Shown: positions 17,340-26,151, counted from the stretch's first letter. The stretch: 64,000 nt of DNA from Cupriavidus necator A5-1 (GCF_000744095.1 NZ_JQLI01000001.1:3968001-4032000); one strand, 5' to 3'. The notes: a model not told the origin generated them from the sequence alone. Made by a program: numbers and translations.

Positions 17340-18386
17340 TCACCGCCACGGCCGGTCGTAGGCGCCCTGCGTCACCTGGTCGCCCTCGGCATGGCGGCCG
17401 AGCGTGCTCTGCCATTCCTGGCGCGGCGCAAAGCGCGCCGGGTCGGCGCAGGCGGCATCGATGGCCGCGCGCAGCACGCCGACCACGTCGCCCACATAGC
17501 GCGGGCTGCGCTGGCGGCCTTCGATCTTGATCGCGGCAATGCCCATGTCGACCAGCGACGGCAGCAGCGACAGCGCGTTGAGGCTGGTCGGCTCTTCCAG
17601 CACGTAGCCGCGCTCGCCCTCGACGTCGAAGCGCCCCTTGCACAGCGTCGGATAGCCGGCGGGCTCGCCCGGCGCGTAGCTGTCGATCAGGATGCCCGAC
17701 AGCCGCGCGTGCATGGTACCGTCCTGCTCGGTCCAGCGCACCGCGTGCGGGGGCGAGCAGACGCCCTTGTTGTTGGGCGAATCGCCGGTGGCGTAGGACG
17801 ACAGCAGGCAGCGCCCCTCCGCCATCACGCACAGGCTGCCAAAGCCGAATACCTCCAGCTCCACGCTGGTCTGGCGCGCCAGCTTGCCGATTTGCGCCAG
17901 CGACAGCACCCGCGGCAGCACCACGCGGCGGATATTGAAGCGCTCGCGCATCAGCTCGATGGCATCGGCGTGCGTGGCCGAACCCTGCACCGACAGGTGC
18001 AGGCGCAGCCCGGGATGGCGCTCGCAGGCATAACCCATCAGGCCGGCGTCGGCCATGATGACCGCGTCGGCGCCAAGATCCGCGGCCGCGTCCACGGCGC
18101 GATGCCACTGCGGCACCGCGCCCATCTGCGCAAAGGTGTTGATGGCGAACAGCACTTCGGCGCCGTGCGCATGGGCTTCGGCAACGCCGGTGCGGATGTC
18201 GGCCTCGGTGAAGTTCAGGCCGCCGAAATTGCGCGCATTGGTGGCGTCGCGCAGGCCCAGGTAGACCGCGTCGGCGCCGTGCTGCAGCGCCATGCGCAGC
18301 GCAGCGAGCGAACCGGCGGGCGCGACCAGCTGGGGACGGCGTGGCGCGGTGGCGCCGTCGGGCAAGGCTGGGGAAGCAGGTGTCAT
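17340..18386 (-). CDS. ubiU: UbiU, O2-independent ubiquinone hydroxylation protein (U32 family)
   Basis: The 348-residue partner of UbiV. It opens with the conserved LVAPAGSLAALRMALQHGAD and contains YLGLRDATNARNF and FGFGSLCVMAEGRCLLSSY. The Cys residues in LCVMAEGRC, NNKGVCSP and TLCKGRF match the spacing of the four cluster ligands of E. coli UbiU. It is the first gene of the ubiUVT operon, facing away from the nitronate monooxygenase gene. Two FNR/DNR-like boxes lie in the divergent intergenic region. Ubiquinone made this way would feed quinol to qNOR and other anaerobic reductases. An automatic annotation may name it a U32 family peptidase. Confidence 0.93.
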   Translation of the reverse strand: MTPASPALPDGATAPRRPQLVAPAGSLAALRMALQHGADAVYLGLRDATNARNFGGLNFTEADIRTGVAEAHAHGAEVLFAINTFAQMGAVPQWHRAVDAAADLGADAVIMADAGLMGYACERHPGLRLHLSVQGSATHADAIELMRERFNIRRVVLPRVLSLAQIGKLARQTSVELEVFGFGSLCVMAEGRCLLSSYATGDSPNNKGVCSPPHAVRWTEQDGTMHARLSGILIDSYAPGEPAGYPTLCKGRFDVEGERGYVLEEPTSLNALSLLPSLVDMGIAAIKIEGRQRSPRYVGDVVGVLRAAIDAACADPARFAPRQEWQSTLGRHAEGDQVTQGAYDRPWR

Positions 18387-18458
18387 GGGTGATGGCGCCG
18401 ACGATGGCGCAGGAGGCAGGACAGCGGCCGATGCTAGCCAAGCGTTCGCGGCAGGGGC

Positions 18459-18563
18459 TTGATCGCGCGCAAACCGGCACCAACGCGCACATGGCGCACG
18501 CGGACCTATGCCGGTTGGCGTAGGCCGATGGCAGGGCACGCCCGCGCGCTTGACCTGCGGCAA
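18459..18563. promoter_or_regulatory. FNR/DNR-like boxes between ubiU and the nitronate monooxygenase gene
   Basis: Two near matches to the FNR/DNR palindrome TTGAT/C-N4-A/GTCAA are present: TTGATCGCGCGCAA at 18459-18472 and TTGACCTGCGGCAA at 18550-18563. Each has a perfect left half; the right half matches 3 of 5 and 4 of 5 bases. They lie 73 and 164 bp upstream of the ubiU start. Fnr control of ubiUV is known in E. coli, and a Crp/Fnr gene is encoded 1.3 kb away. The sites are predictions only. Confidence 0.45.
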
Positions 18564-18659
18564 ACGCGGACCCCCGGCGCTGTGCCACGCTTCGGCAATC
18601 ACCCCCCTCGCGCCAGGCCGCATGCCGGCCCCGCGCGCACCACCTTTCCGGAGAGCGTA

Positions 18660-19835
18660 ATGAATGAACACTGGCTCAAGCTGGCCGGCCGCCGCCTGTT
18701 GCCCATCGTGCAGGGCGGCATGGGCATCGGCATCTCGGCGCACCGGCTGGCCGGCACGGTCGCGCGCGAAAACGGCGTTGGCACCATTGCCAGCATCGAC
18801 CTGCGCCACCACCACCCCGACCTGGTCGAACGCACCAGCGGCCCGCGCTGCACCCGCGACAAGGCCAGCATCGAGGCTGCCAACCTGGAGGCGCTCGACC
18901 GCGAGATCCGCGCCGCGCGCAGGCTGTCCGAAGGCCGTGGCCTGATCGCGGTCAACGTGATGAAGGCGGTGGGCTCGCATGCCGCACTGGTGCGCCAGTC
19001 GTGCGAAAGCGGCGCCAATGCCATCGTCATGGGCGCCGGCCTGCCGCTGGACCTGCCCGAGCTGACCGCCGACCACCCCAAGGTGGCGCTGATCCCGATC
19101 CTGTCGGAGTCGCGCGGCATCGGCCTGGTGCTGCGCCGCTGGATGAAGAAGGGCCGCCTGCCCGATGCCATCGTGGTCGAACACCCGGCGCATGCCGGTG
19201 GCCACCTCGGTGCCGCCACCATCCAGGACCTGTCCGAGCCACGCTTCTCGTTCTCGCGCGTGCTGGCCGAGTGCCGCGAGTTGTTCCAGACGCTCGGGCT
19301 GGCGTGGGACAGCATTCCGCTGATCCTGGCCGGCGGCATCGACAGCCACGCCAAGGTGCGCCACTGGCTGAACGAAGGCGCGGCCGCGGTCCAGCTTGGC
19401 ACCGCCTTTGCCGTCACCGAGGAATGCGATGCGCATCCGGCCTTCAAGCAGGTGCTGGCCACCGCGCGGCCGGAGACGCTGCGCGAGTTCACCAGCGTGG
19501 CCGGCCTGCCCGCGCGCGCAGTGCTGACGCCGTGGCTGTCGCGCTACCTGTCGAGCGAGGCACGGCTGCAGCGCCGCGCCAAGGTACGCGAATGCCTGGA
19601 GGGCTTCGACTGCCTGCAGAGCTGCGGGCTGCGCGACGGCATCGCCCGCATCGGCCAGTTCTGCATCGACCTGAAGCTGGCGCAGGCAGTGCGGGGCGAT
19701 GTGGAACGGGGGCTGTTCTTCCGCGGGCGCGGTGCGCTGCCATTTGGGGAGGCGATCCGGCCGGTTGCCGAGCTTATGCATTACCTGCTGACCGGGGAAA
19801 AGCCGGCGGCGCTGGCGCCGGGCGCGCAGGCCTGA
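18660..19835 (+). CDS. Nitronate monooxygenase (2-nitropropane dioxygenase family)
   Basis: A 391-residue FMN-dependent TIM-barrel enzyme expected to oxidise nitronates. It starts with LLPIVQGGMGIGISAHRLAG, the flavin-binding start of the family, and has HPAHAGGHLG (the catalytic-His region) and the phosphate-binding LILAGGIDSHAKV and AAAVQLGTAFAVTEEC. It is longer than the shortest family members, with a C-terminal extension including ECLEGFDCLQSCGLRDG, whose Cys spacing is notable. The start ATG 18660 is preceded by GGAGAG. It is divergent from ubiU and may share an anaerobic promoter region with it. The substrate is unknown. Confidence 0.88.
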   Translation: MNEHWLKLAGRRLLPIVQGGMGIGISAHRLAGTVARENGVGTIASIDLRHHHPDLVERTSGPRCTRDKASIEAANLEALDREIRAARRLSEGRGLIAVNVMKAVGSHAALVRQSCESGANAIVMGAGLPLDLPELTADHPKVALIPILSESRGIGLVLRRWMKKGRLPDAIVVEHPAHAGGHLGAATIQDLSEPRFSFSRVLAECRELFQTLGLAWDSIPLILAGGIDSHAKVRHWLNEGAAAVQLGTAFAVTEECDAHPAFKQVLATARPETLREFTSVAGLPARAVLTPWLSRYLSSEARLQRRAKVRECLEGFDCLQSCGLRDGIARIGQFCIDLKLAQAVRGDVERGLFFRGRGALPFGEAIRPVAELMHYLLTGEKPAALAPGAQA

Positions 19836-19907
19836 CGCACGCTACCCCGCGTGCCTCGCCTTGCGGCGTGGCACGCATCACCGGTTCTTCCTCGTGCTTT
19901 TCTGCGC

Positions 19908-20600
19908 TCAGGCCGCGGCCAGTTCCGGCCCGCCCGCCTGCCGCGCCAGCCCCTCCGGATCGAGCAGGTAGATCTTGCCGCGCTCGATGCGCACCAGCCG
20001 CTCGGCGCAGAAGCGATGCATCACGCGCGACAGCGTTTCCGGCGTGATGCCGAGCTTTGAGGCGATCACGCGTTGCGTGCACGCCAGCCAGGTGCGGCGC
20101 GTGGCAAAGGCCTGCTCGCGCAGGAAACCCGCCACGCGCGGCAGCGCGCTCTGCAGGCTGACGGCTTCGATATCGCGCATCAGTCCGTGCAGCCGCCCGG
20201 ACAGGTTGCGCAGCAGCTGTGCGGCAAGCAGCGGCTCATCCATCAGCGCGTGCCACAGCGCCGCCTTGCCGATATGCAGCACCACCGTGCGCGCCTGCGC
20301 CTGGCAGGCCATGCGGCGCGGCACCTCGAGAAACAACAGGTCCTCGCCGAACACCGAGCCGGGACCGAAGACTTCGATGGCCCGCTCGCCGGTCGGCTCT
20401 TCGCCGGAGGGCGGCAGCAGGGCCAGCTTGACCAGTCCCTCCATCACGACAAACAGGCCTTCGCACGGTTCGCCGCAGCGGAACAGGTATTCGCCCTTGC
20501 GCAGGCAGCGCAGCGTGGCGGCGGTGCGCAGCTGCGCCAGCACCGCTTCATCGACGCCGCGGAACAGCGGCAACACGTCCAGGCTCACGGCTTCAACCAT
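19908..20600 (-). CDS. Crp/Fnr-family transcriptional regulator (DNR-like)
   Basis: A 230-residue regulator with an N-terminal cyclic-nucleotide-binding-like beta barrel (about 10-130), a dimer helix and a C-terminal winged helix (about 150-225) with the recognition segment LGITPETLSRVMHRF. The four Cys spacing of oxygen-sensing FNR is not present, although three Cys occur in CLRKGEYLFRCGEPCEG, so it is more like DNR/NnrR proteins that respond to NO via heme. Start ATG 20600 has AAGGAGG upstream and overlaps the end of the preceding membrane-protein gene by 8 bp. It is the last gene of the hemerythrin operon and the likely reader of the FNR-type boxes nearby. Confidence 0.88.
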   Translation of the reverse strand: MVEAVSLDVLPLFRGVDEAVLAQLRTAATLRCLRKGEYLFRCGEPCEGLFVVMEGLVKLALLPPSGEEPTGERAIEVFGPGSVFGEDLLFLEVPRRMACQAQARTVVLHIGKAALWHALMDEPLLAAQLLRNLSGRLHGLMRDIEAVSLQSALPRVAGFLREQAFATRRTWLACTQRVIASKLGITPETLSRVMHRFCAERLVRIERGKIYLLDPEGLARQAGGPELAAA

Positions 20601-21939
20601 GGTGATGACCTCCTTCGGCATCCACGCCCGCATGGCGCGGCGGCAGGCCGCCGCGCTTGCGCATCTGGCGCATGCAGCGCAACGCGCCCAGCAGCTGCCA
20701 GCCCAGCCACGCATTGGCGGCCGCCAGCAACACGCCGCCGGCGCGCGCCAGCCATGCCGGCGCCAGCGGCACCGCCAGCAGCAACAAGTAAGCCGCCAGC
20801 AACAGCCAGGCCTGGCGCTGTTGCCGCGCCGGCGCAATGATGGCTTGCATGGCCGGCACGCGCGCGCGCGGCGGCAGCAGCCGGCGCAGGTGCAGCCAGG
20901 CCAGGAACGGCACGATCTTGCCGAGCATGGCCGTGACCGGCAGCACGCCCGCGCCGACCAGCGCCATGGTGCCGGACCACCATGCCAGTGGCAGGTCGAC
21001 GCCGGGCATGGCGACGGCGACCCCCGCCAGCAGAGCCGCGCCCAGCATGCTCGCGCATGCCAACGGCCACAGCAGCCAGAGCGGATCGTGGCGCCGCCGC
21101 GCGCGCAGCGTACCGGCCAGCCCGCAGGCGGCCAGCGCGGCGACAAAGGCCAGCCACAACAACAGCACGCCGTGCGCCAGCGCAGATACCTCAGTCCATA
21201 CCAGCGCCGCGGCGCTGAACACCGCCAGCGGCAGCCAATGTCCCAGCGGCAGCCACCGCTCCAGCGCGGCGGGCAGGCGCCGCGTCTGCCAGAACATCGG
21301 CACGACGGTGGTGGCCACGCCCGTCACCAGCGCCGCCAGCCAGCCACCCAGCGCCCAGGCCACGTGCAGGTCCAGCACCTGTGCCACCGGCACGCGCCAC
21401 CAGCCGCCCAGCGTGCCCGCCAGCGCCATGCCACACAGCACCGCGAGCGCCAGCGGCGCGCCGATGCCGGCAAGCGTACGGGTGGTGGCATCGACCGCGA
21501 CCACGAGCCGCCCCGCCGCCAGCAACAGCACGGCGGCCAGCAGCGGCACCGCGGCGGCAATCGCCGCCGCGCGCAGGAGCATGGGCTCGCCGCCCAGCAG
21601 GCCGACTCCGAGCCCGGCGGCCATGCCCGCGCCCGCAGCCGCCACGAACGGCGCCAGCGCGCGCATGCCCGGCACGGACACGCCGGCCACCACCGGCATC
21701 ATCTGGAACAGCGCGCCCACCATCACCGGCAGCAGCATGCCCAGCGCCAGCATGTGCACGGCCGCCAGCGCCAGCGGAGCGAAGCGGTCCGGCAGGCCAT
21801 CGGCCGGGCCCGCCGCGAGCAGCACGCCGGCCGCCGCGCCCAGCCACGGCGCCGGCATCAGGCAGCCGAACACCACCGCCGGGCGCGGGGCGCGTTCGTA
21901 GTCCAGGTTTGCGGTTTTCATGCGGCGCGTGTCGTGCAT
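20593..21939 (-). CDS. Multi-pass membrane protein, heme-copper-oxidase-like (NnrS-type)
   Basis: A protein of about 448 residues with roughly twelve hydrophobic helices and conserved His-containing membrane motifs (LALAAVHMLALGMLLPVMVG and QVLDLHVAWALGGWLAAL). Its size and context in a NO-response cluster suggest the NnrS family or the related oxidase-subunit-I-like group that protects against NO-induced iron stress; I cannot separate these by eye. Alternative starts are ATG 21939 and ATG 21921. It lies 20 bp after the hemerythrin gene and overlaps the Crp/Fnr gene by 8 bp. The C-terminus is His-rich (GGHHHG). Confidence 0.72.
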   Translation of the reverse strand: MHDTRRMKTANLDYERAPRPAVVFGCLMPAPWLGAAAGVLLAAGPADGLPDRFAPLALAAVHMLALGMLLPVMVGALFQMMPVVAGVSVPGMRALAPFVAAAGAGMAAGLGVGLLGGEPMLLRAAAIAAAVPLLAAVLLLAAGRLVVAVDATTRTLAGIGAPLALAVLCGMALAGTLGGWWRVPVAQVLDLHVAWALGGWLAALVTGVATTVVPMFWQTRRLPAALERWLPLGHWLPLAVFSAAALVWTEVSALAHGVLLLWLAFVAALAACGLAGTLRARRRHDPLWLLWPLACASMLGAALLAGVAVAMPGVDLPLAWWSGTMALVGAGVLPVTAMLGKIVPFLAWLHLRRLLPPRARVPAMQAIIAPARQQRQAWLLLAAYLLLLAVPLAPAWLARAGGVLLAAANAWLGWQLLGALRCMRQMRKRGGLPPRHAGVDAEGGHHHG

Positions 21940-21959
21940 TGAGGATCCATCGGCCAGCC

Positions 21960-22385
21960 CTACGCGAGGCCGGCGAGCACGGCGTCCAGGTCGGACACCT
22001 GCGCGCGGCACATCGGGAACAGCACGTTCTCTTCCTTGACGTTGTGCTGCTGCAGCAGCACCACCAGCGTGTCGAGCTCGGCCGCCAGCGCATTGCCATC
22101 ATGCAGCGCCAGCCATTCGCGCGCGTTGTCCACCAGCGCGCGCACCGCGTCGTGCTCGCGGTGCATCACGGCGGTGGGGCCGCCGGCCATGCCGGTGGCC
22201 TGCTCGAAGGCCGGGAACAGGCGCGCTTCCTCGGCGTTGAAATTGGCCTCCAGCGCGGCTTCCAGCACCGCGAACGCGCCGGCGGCCCTGGCCCAGTTGG
22301 CTTCGCGCGCAGCGGCTTCGAGCCGTGCCAGCGCGTCATCGCAGTCGCGGTGCTGGCGCACCAGCAAGTCGGTTTCCGTGGACAT
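21960..22385 (-). CDS. Hemerythrin HHE-domain protein
   Basis: A 141-residue four-helix di-iron protein. Iron ligands appear in LVRQHRDCDDAL, NFNAEEARLFPAFE, VMHREHDAVR and LQQHNVKEENVLFPM, the H-HxxxE-H-HxxxE style of the HHE family, with one Asn (NFNAEE) where a His is common. It is likely to bind oxygen or NO in the cytoplasm. It is the first gene of an operon with the membrane protein and the Crp/Fnr regulator. The start is ATG 22385. A related di-iron protein, NorA, is 12 kb away. Confidence 0.87.
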   Translation of the reverse strand: MSTETDLLVRQHRDCDDALARLEAAAREANWARAAGAFAVLEAALEANFNAEEARLFPAFEQATGMAGGPTAVMHREHDAVRALVDNAREWLALHDGNALAAELDTLVVLLQQHNVKEENVLFPMCRAQVSDLDAVLAGLA

Positions 22386-22445
22386 GGTTTGCGGTCTCCC
22401 GGATCGGTATTGACCGGATGCTAGGGCGCGCCTTGCCCGCGGGAT

Positions 22446-22531
22446 TTGATCCGGGATAAGTCCGCCGGTAAAAGCCCGTGCCATGTGCATGGGTGCGACG
22501 AAATATCACACCGTGATATATCCGGTGTGAT
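22446..22531. promoter_or_regulatory. Regulatory region with palindromes between hemerythrin and narX
   Basis: The divergent intergenic region contains TTGATCCGGGATAA (22446-22459), an imperfect FNR-type box, and two overlapping palindromes: a perfect 7-3-7 ATATCAC-ACC-GTGATAT (22503-22519) and an 8-bp inverted repeat ATCACACC / GGTGTGAT (22505-22512 and 22524-22531). These AT-rich palindromes stand out from the surrounding GC-rich DNA and are probable binding sites for the local Crp/Fnr-type or another NO-responsive regulator. Confidence 0.5.
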
Positions 22532-22723
22532 GTGGGCCTCACAGTCCTGGTTGCAATCGACGCGCCAGGCCCCTGGCCCCGATGCGCCGCCGCGCGCACA
22601 TCCTCGTACCGAACCGGGGTTTAGTTGATCTGGCGCAGGAAGCCGCCCTGGCCAGCCGCCGACAATGGCTAACGAAACGCGCGCCCGAGCGGCGCATCCC
22701 CCAGGTAGCCCCCGATACCGAAC

Positions 22724-24718
22724 ATGCCCCAAACCGCCCCCCCTGCCGCTTCCGGCCTGCCGGCGCTGCGCCACCGCCTGTCCACGCGCATCATCTCGCT
22801 GTCGCTGGCGGTGCTGCTGGTCGTGTTGGGCATGATCGCCGGCACGCTGTGGCTGTCCTGGAAGCTCGAAGGCGCCGGCGCCGCCATCAACGACGCTGGC
22901 AGCCTGCGCATGCGCGCCAACCGCGTGGCGATCGAGCTGACGCTGGCGCAGGCGCGCCAGTCCGACGCGCTCGCGATGCAGGTGCAGGCGCTGGACGCCA
23001 CGCTGGCCCAGCTGAAGAAGGGCAACCCGGCGCGACCGCTGTTCCTCCCCGACGAGCCCGCCATCCACGCGCAGATGGCGCGCGTCACGCAGGACTGGCA
23101 GCAGCAGCTGCGGCCGCTGGCGCTGCCGGGCGCGGGCCGCGCTGCCGCGCCGGACCAGTACATTGCCGCGCTGCCCGGCTTTGTCGCGCAGGCCGACCGC
23201 CTGGTCGGCATGATCGAGCACGACAGCGCGCGCAAGACCGACCTGCTGCGGCTGTCGCAGGCAGCGCTGGCCGCGATGGCGTGCGTGGGCACGGTGGCGG
23301 TGATCTACCTGCTCTACCTGTGGATCATCCTGCCGGTGCTGCGCCTGCAGGACGGCCTGCAGCGAATGGCCGCGCGCGAGTTCTCGCTGCGCCTGCCGGT
23401 GGAGAGCCGCGACGAGTTCGGCACGCTCAGCGAGGGCTTCAACCGCATGGCGGGCGAGCTGCAGGGCCTCTACCAGGACCTGGAGGCGCGCGTGGCGCAA
23501 AAGACCGCGGAGCTGGAGCGCCAGAACCGCGACCTGGAAACCCTGTACGACATGGCCGCCTTCCTGAACCAGGCCAGCGACGCCGAAGCCATGGCGCGCG
23601 GCTTCCTGGAACGCGTGATGCGCCAGTTCGACGCCGAGGGCGGCAGCGTGCGCGTGCTCGACAGCCGCCACGGCAGGATGCATCTGCTGGCGGCCACCGG
23701 GCTGCCGGCGTCGCTGGCCGATGCCGAAGCCTGCGCCGCGGCCGACGCCTGCCATTGCGGCGACGCCACGCGCGCGGCGGTGGTGGCCATCGCCGACCTG
23801 CGCACGGCGCTGCGCGGCGGCATCGCCGCCGGGGATGCAACGCCCTGCGCGCGCAGCGGCTTCCAGGCGCTGGCGGCGTTCCGCATCGAAAGCCAGCGCG
23901 GCGCCACCGGCGTGTTCGCGCTGCATTTCCGCGCGCCGCGCACGCTGCCGCCGTCAGACCGCCAGCTGCTGGAAACGCTGGGCCAGCACCTGGGCACCGC
24001 GCTGGAGCACCTGCGGCTGTCGGCCACAGCGCGCCAGCTCGCGGTGGTGGAAGAGCGCAACCTGGTCGCGCAGGGGCTGCACGACAGCATCGCGCAGGGC
24101 CTCAACTATCTGAACCTGCAGGTGCAGCTGCTCGACGCCGCGGTCACGCGCAACGACCTGGCCGAGACCCGCGAGATCGTGCCGATGCTGCGCCACGGCG
24201 TGGAAGAGAGCTACCAGGACGTGCGCGAGCTGCTGAACAACTTCCGCTCGCGCCTGGGCACCGGCGAACTGCGCCCGGCGGTGGAGGACACCGTGGGGCG
24301 GTTCCGCCGCCAGTGCCGCACCGAAGCCGCGCTCAGCATCGACGACGATGGCGCGGGCCGCCCGCTCTCGCCCGAGCAGCAGCTGCAGGTGCTGTTTATC
24401 CTGCAGGAGGCGCTGTCGAATGTACGCAAGCACGCCATGGCCGCGCACGTGACGGTGGCGCTCAGCCACGGTCGCGAGTTCCGCCTGGTGGTGCAGGACG
24501 ACGGCGAAGGCTTCGATCCCGACGAGCTGGCCACGCGCGCCGATGCGCATATCGGCCTGAACATCATGCGCGAGCGCGCCGCGCGCCTTGGCGCGCAGCT
24601 GCACGTGCAGGCCGGCCCGGGGCGCGGCGTGCGCATTGAACTGATCCTGCCTGCCACGGCGCAAGCCGGCACCCGCCTCGATACCAAGACTCCCCAGACC
24701 ACCGGAATCCAGCCATGA
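22724..24718 (+). CDS. narX: NarX-like nitrate/nitrite sensor histidine kinase
   Basis: A 664-residue membrane kinase. TM1 (about 26-46) is followed by a periplasmic domain starting with the nitrate-binding P-box (AAINDAGSLRMRANRVA), TM2 (about 183-205), HAMP (about 206-255), a GAF-like signalling domain (about 275-430), a HisKA_3 dimerisation domain with the phospho-acceptor His in AQGLHDSIAQGLNYL (about residue 452), and an ATPase domain ending in ERAARLGAQLHVQAGPGRG. It phosphorylates NarL in response to nitrate or nitrite. Its stop overlaps the narL start (ATGA). No nar reductase genes adjoin, so its targets lie elsewhere or in this NO cluster. Confidence 0.92.
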   Translation: MPQTAPPAASGLPALRHRLSTRIISLSLAVLLVVLGMIAGTLWLSWKLEGAGAAINDAGSLRMRANRVAIELTLAQARQSDALAMQVQALDATLAQLKKGNPARPLFLPDEPAIHAQMARVTQDWQQQLRPLALPGAGRAAAPDQYIAALPGFVAQADRLVGMIEHDSARKTDLLRLSQAALAAMACVGTVAVIYLLYLWIILPVLRLQDGLQRMAAREFSLRLPVESRDEFGTLSEGFNRMAGELQGLYQDLEARVAQKTAELERQNRDLETLYDMAAFLNQASDAEAMARGFLERVMRQFDAEGGSVRVLDSRHGRMHLLAATGLPASLADAEACAAADACHCGDATRAAVVAIADLRTALRGGIAAGDATPCARSGFQALAAFRIESQRGATGVFALHFRAPRTLPPSDRQLLETLGQHLGTALEHLRLSATARQLAVVEERNLVAQGLHDSIAQGLNYLNLQVQLLDAAVTRNDLAETREIVPMLRHGVEESYQDVRELLNNFRSRLGTGELRPAVEDTVGRFRRQCRTEAALSIDDDGAGRPLSPEQQLQVLFILQEALSNVRKHAMAAHVTVALSHGREFRLVVQDDGEGFDPDELATRADAHIGLNIMRERAARLGAQLHVQAGPGRGVRIELILPATAQAGTRLDTKTPQTTGIQP

Positions 24719-25371
24719 CCATCCGCATCCTGCTGATCGACGACCACACGCTGTTCCGCTCCGGCATCCGCGCGCTGCTGCAACGGCAGACCGATTTCGA
24801 GATCGTCGACGAAGCCGCCGACGGCGTGGAAGGCATCAAGCGCGCCAAGCAGCACCGCCCCGACGTGATCCTGCTGGACCTGAACATGCCGGGACTGTCG
24901 GGACTGGAAGCGCTGCAGCTGCTGGTGGAAGACCTGCCGCAGACCGCGGTGATCGTGCTGACCGTGTCCGAGGAAGCCGAGGAACTGGCCGCGGCGCTGC
25001 GCAGCGGCGCACGCGGCTACCTCATTAAGAACATCGAGACTGAGGCGCTGATCGCAGGCATCCGCCGCGCCGCCGCCGGCGAACCGGTGATCTCCGACAG
25101 CATGACCGCCAAGCTGGTGGCGCAGTTCCGCGCGCCGGCACCGCTGGCCGTGCCGCGCCAGGACGAAGCCCCGCGCCTGACCGCGCGCGAGCGCGAGATC
25201 GTGCAGGGCCTGGCGCGCGGCGAAAGCAACAAAGAGATCGCGCGCGATCTCGGCGTGGCCGAAAGCACGGTAAAGATCCACGTGCAGAACATCCTGAAGA
25301 AGCTGAACCTGGCCAGCCGCGTGCAGGTGGCGGTCTATGCGGTCGAGCACGGGCTCACCGAAGCCGGCTGA
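24715..25371 (+). CDS. narL: NarL-like response regulator
   Basis: A 218-residue NarL/FixJ regulator with a receiver domain (residues 1-120, phospho-acceptor Asp in VILLDLNMPGLSG, Thr in VLTVSEEAEE, Lys in GYLIKNIETE) and a LuxR-type helix-turn-helix (LTAREREIVQGLARGESNKE and VAESTVKIHVQNILKKL). It is coupled to narX by a 4-bp ATGA overlap and is the last gene of the pair. NarL proteins bind TACYYMT heptamers at nitrate-controlled promoters. The 260 bp that follow hold no recognised feature. Confidence 0.94.
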   Translation: MTIRILLIDDHTLFRSGIRALLQRQTDFEIVDEAADGVEGIKRAKQHRPDVILLDLNMPGLSGLEALQLLVEDLPQTAVIVLTVSEEAEELAAALRSGARGYLIKNIETEALIAGIRRAAAGEPVISDSMTAKLVAQFRAPAPLAVPRQDEAPRLTAREREIVQGLARGESNKEIARDLGVAESTVKIHVQNILKKLNLASRVQVAVYAVEHGLTEAG

Positions 25372-25631
25372 GGCGCATTGCGCACTGCGCCGCCGTTGCG
25401 CCGCCATGTGCGGGACCTGCGAGCGCCACACCCGTTGTGCGCCGCGCCACGCGCCAGCCGTGGGGCCCCGGCGTCGTCCGATTCCTACACCGATTTCAGC
25501 CCTTGTCCGGAGGGACGTCCGCGTGCCTTGATCTACGCTGGATTCTGAGTAGTGGCCTTTTGTGCAAATCCCTGCGGGTCACTTCGGAACGGAAGCCGCG
25601 GCTTCCCCGATCCACGAACAAGGAGCACGCC

Positions 25632-25790
25632 ATGGGCATCGGCACCATCCTTCTGATCATTCTTATCCTGCTGCTGGTCGGCGCGCTGCCGGCATGGCCG
25701 TACAGTTCCGGCTGGGGCTACTGGCCAAGCGGCGGCCTGGGCCTGATCGTCCTGATCGTGGTGCTGCTCGTGGTGCTCGGCAGGATATAG
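25632..25790 (+). CDS. DUF3309 small membrane protein
   Basis: A 52-residue protein with two short hydrophobic segments flanking a Trp/Tyr/Gly/Ser turn (WPYSSGWGYWPSGG). This pattern, GIGTILLIILILLLVGALP, is the signature of DUF3309, a family of tiny inner-membrane proteins linked to envelope stress in proteobacteria. ATG 25632 follows AAGGAGCACGCC. It opens the stress-gene island. Confidence 0.9.
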   Translation: MGIGTILLIILILLLVGALPAWPYSSGWGYWPSGGLGLIVLIVVLLVVLGRI

Positions 25791-25962
25791 CGTCCTGGCT
25801 GGCCAGCGGGCGATGGGCCGGCACACACCCGCGCGTATGGCTGCGCAGCGGTGCCTGCTTGCAGGCTCCGCCCGCGCGGCCTATAACGAAGCGCGGGCAT
25901 GTGCCGGCGCATCGCCTTCTTCTTCTCCACCGGTTTTTTCCACCCTTCGCAAGGAGACTGAC

Positions 25963-26151
25963 ATGCCAGCAAAATCCAAGGCGCAACAGCAGGCCGCGGG
26001 AGCGGCGCTCTCCGCAAAGCGCGGCGAAAAGAAGGCCGGATCGCTCAAAGGGCCTTCACGCTCGATGGTCAAGTCGATGAGCGAGAAGGAACTCGAGAAG
26101 TTGGCATCGACCAAGACCAAGGGCATGCCGAAGCACAAGTCGGAAAGCTGA
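25963..26151 (+). CDS. DUF3008 small basic stress protein
   Basis: A 62-residue hydrophilic protein, MPAKSKAQQQAAGAALSAKR onward, with SMVKSMSEKELEKLASTKTKG near the C-terminus, the hallmark of DUF3008. It is rich in Lys, Ala and Ser and lacks hydrophobic segments. Start ATG 25963 is preceded by AAGGAG. The function is unknown; homologues usually occur with general-stress genes, as here. Confidence 0.88.
   Translation: MPAKSKAQQQAAGAALSAKRGEKKAGSLKGPSRSMVKSMSEKELEKLASTKTKGMPKHKSES

Noticed and set aside
20837..21901. Long Ala/Ser/Thr-rich plus-strand frame over the membrane-protein gene
   Set aside because: Typical GC-rich antisense shadow; the minus-strand frame has clear membrane helices and operon context.
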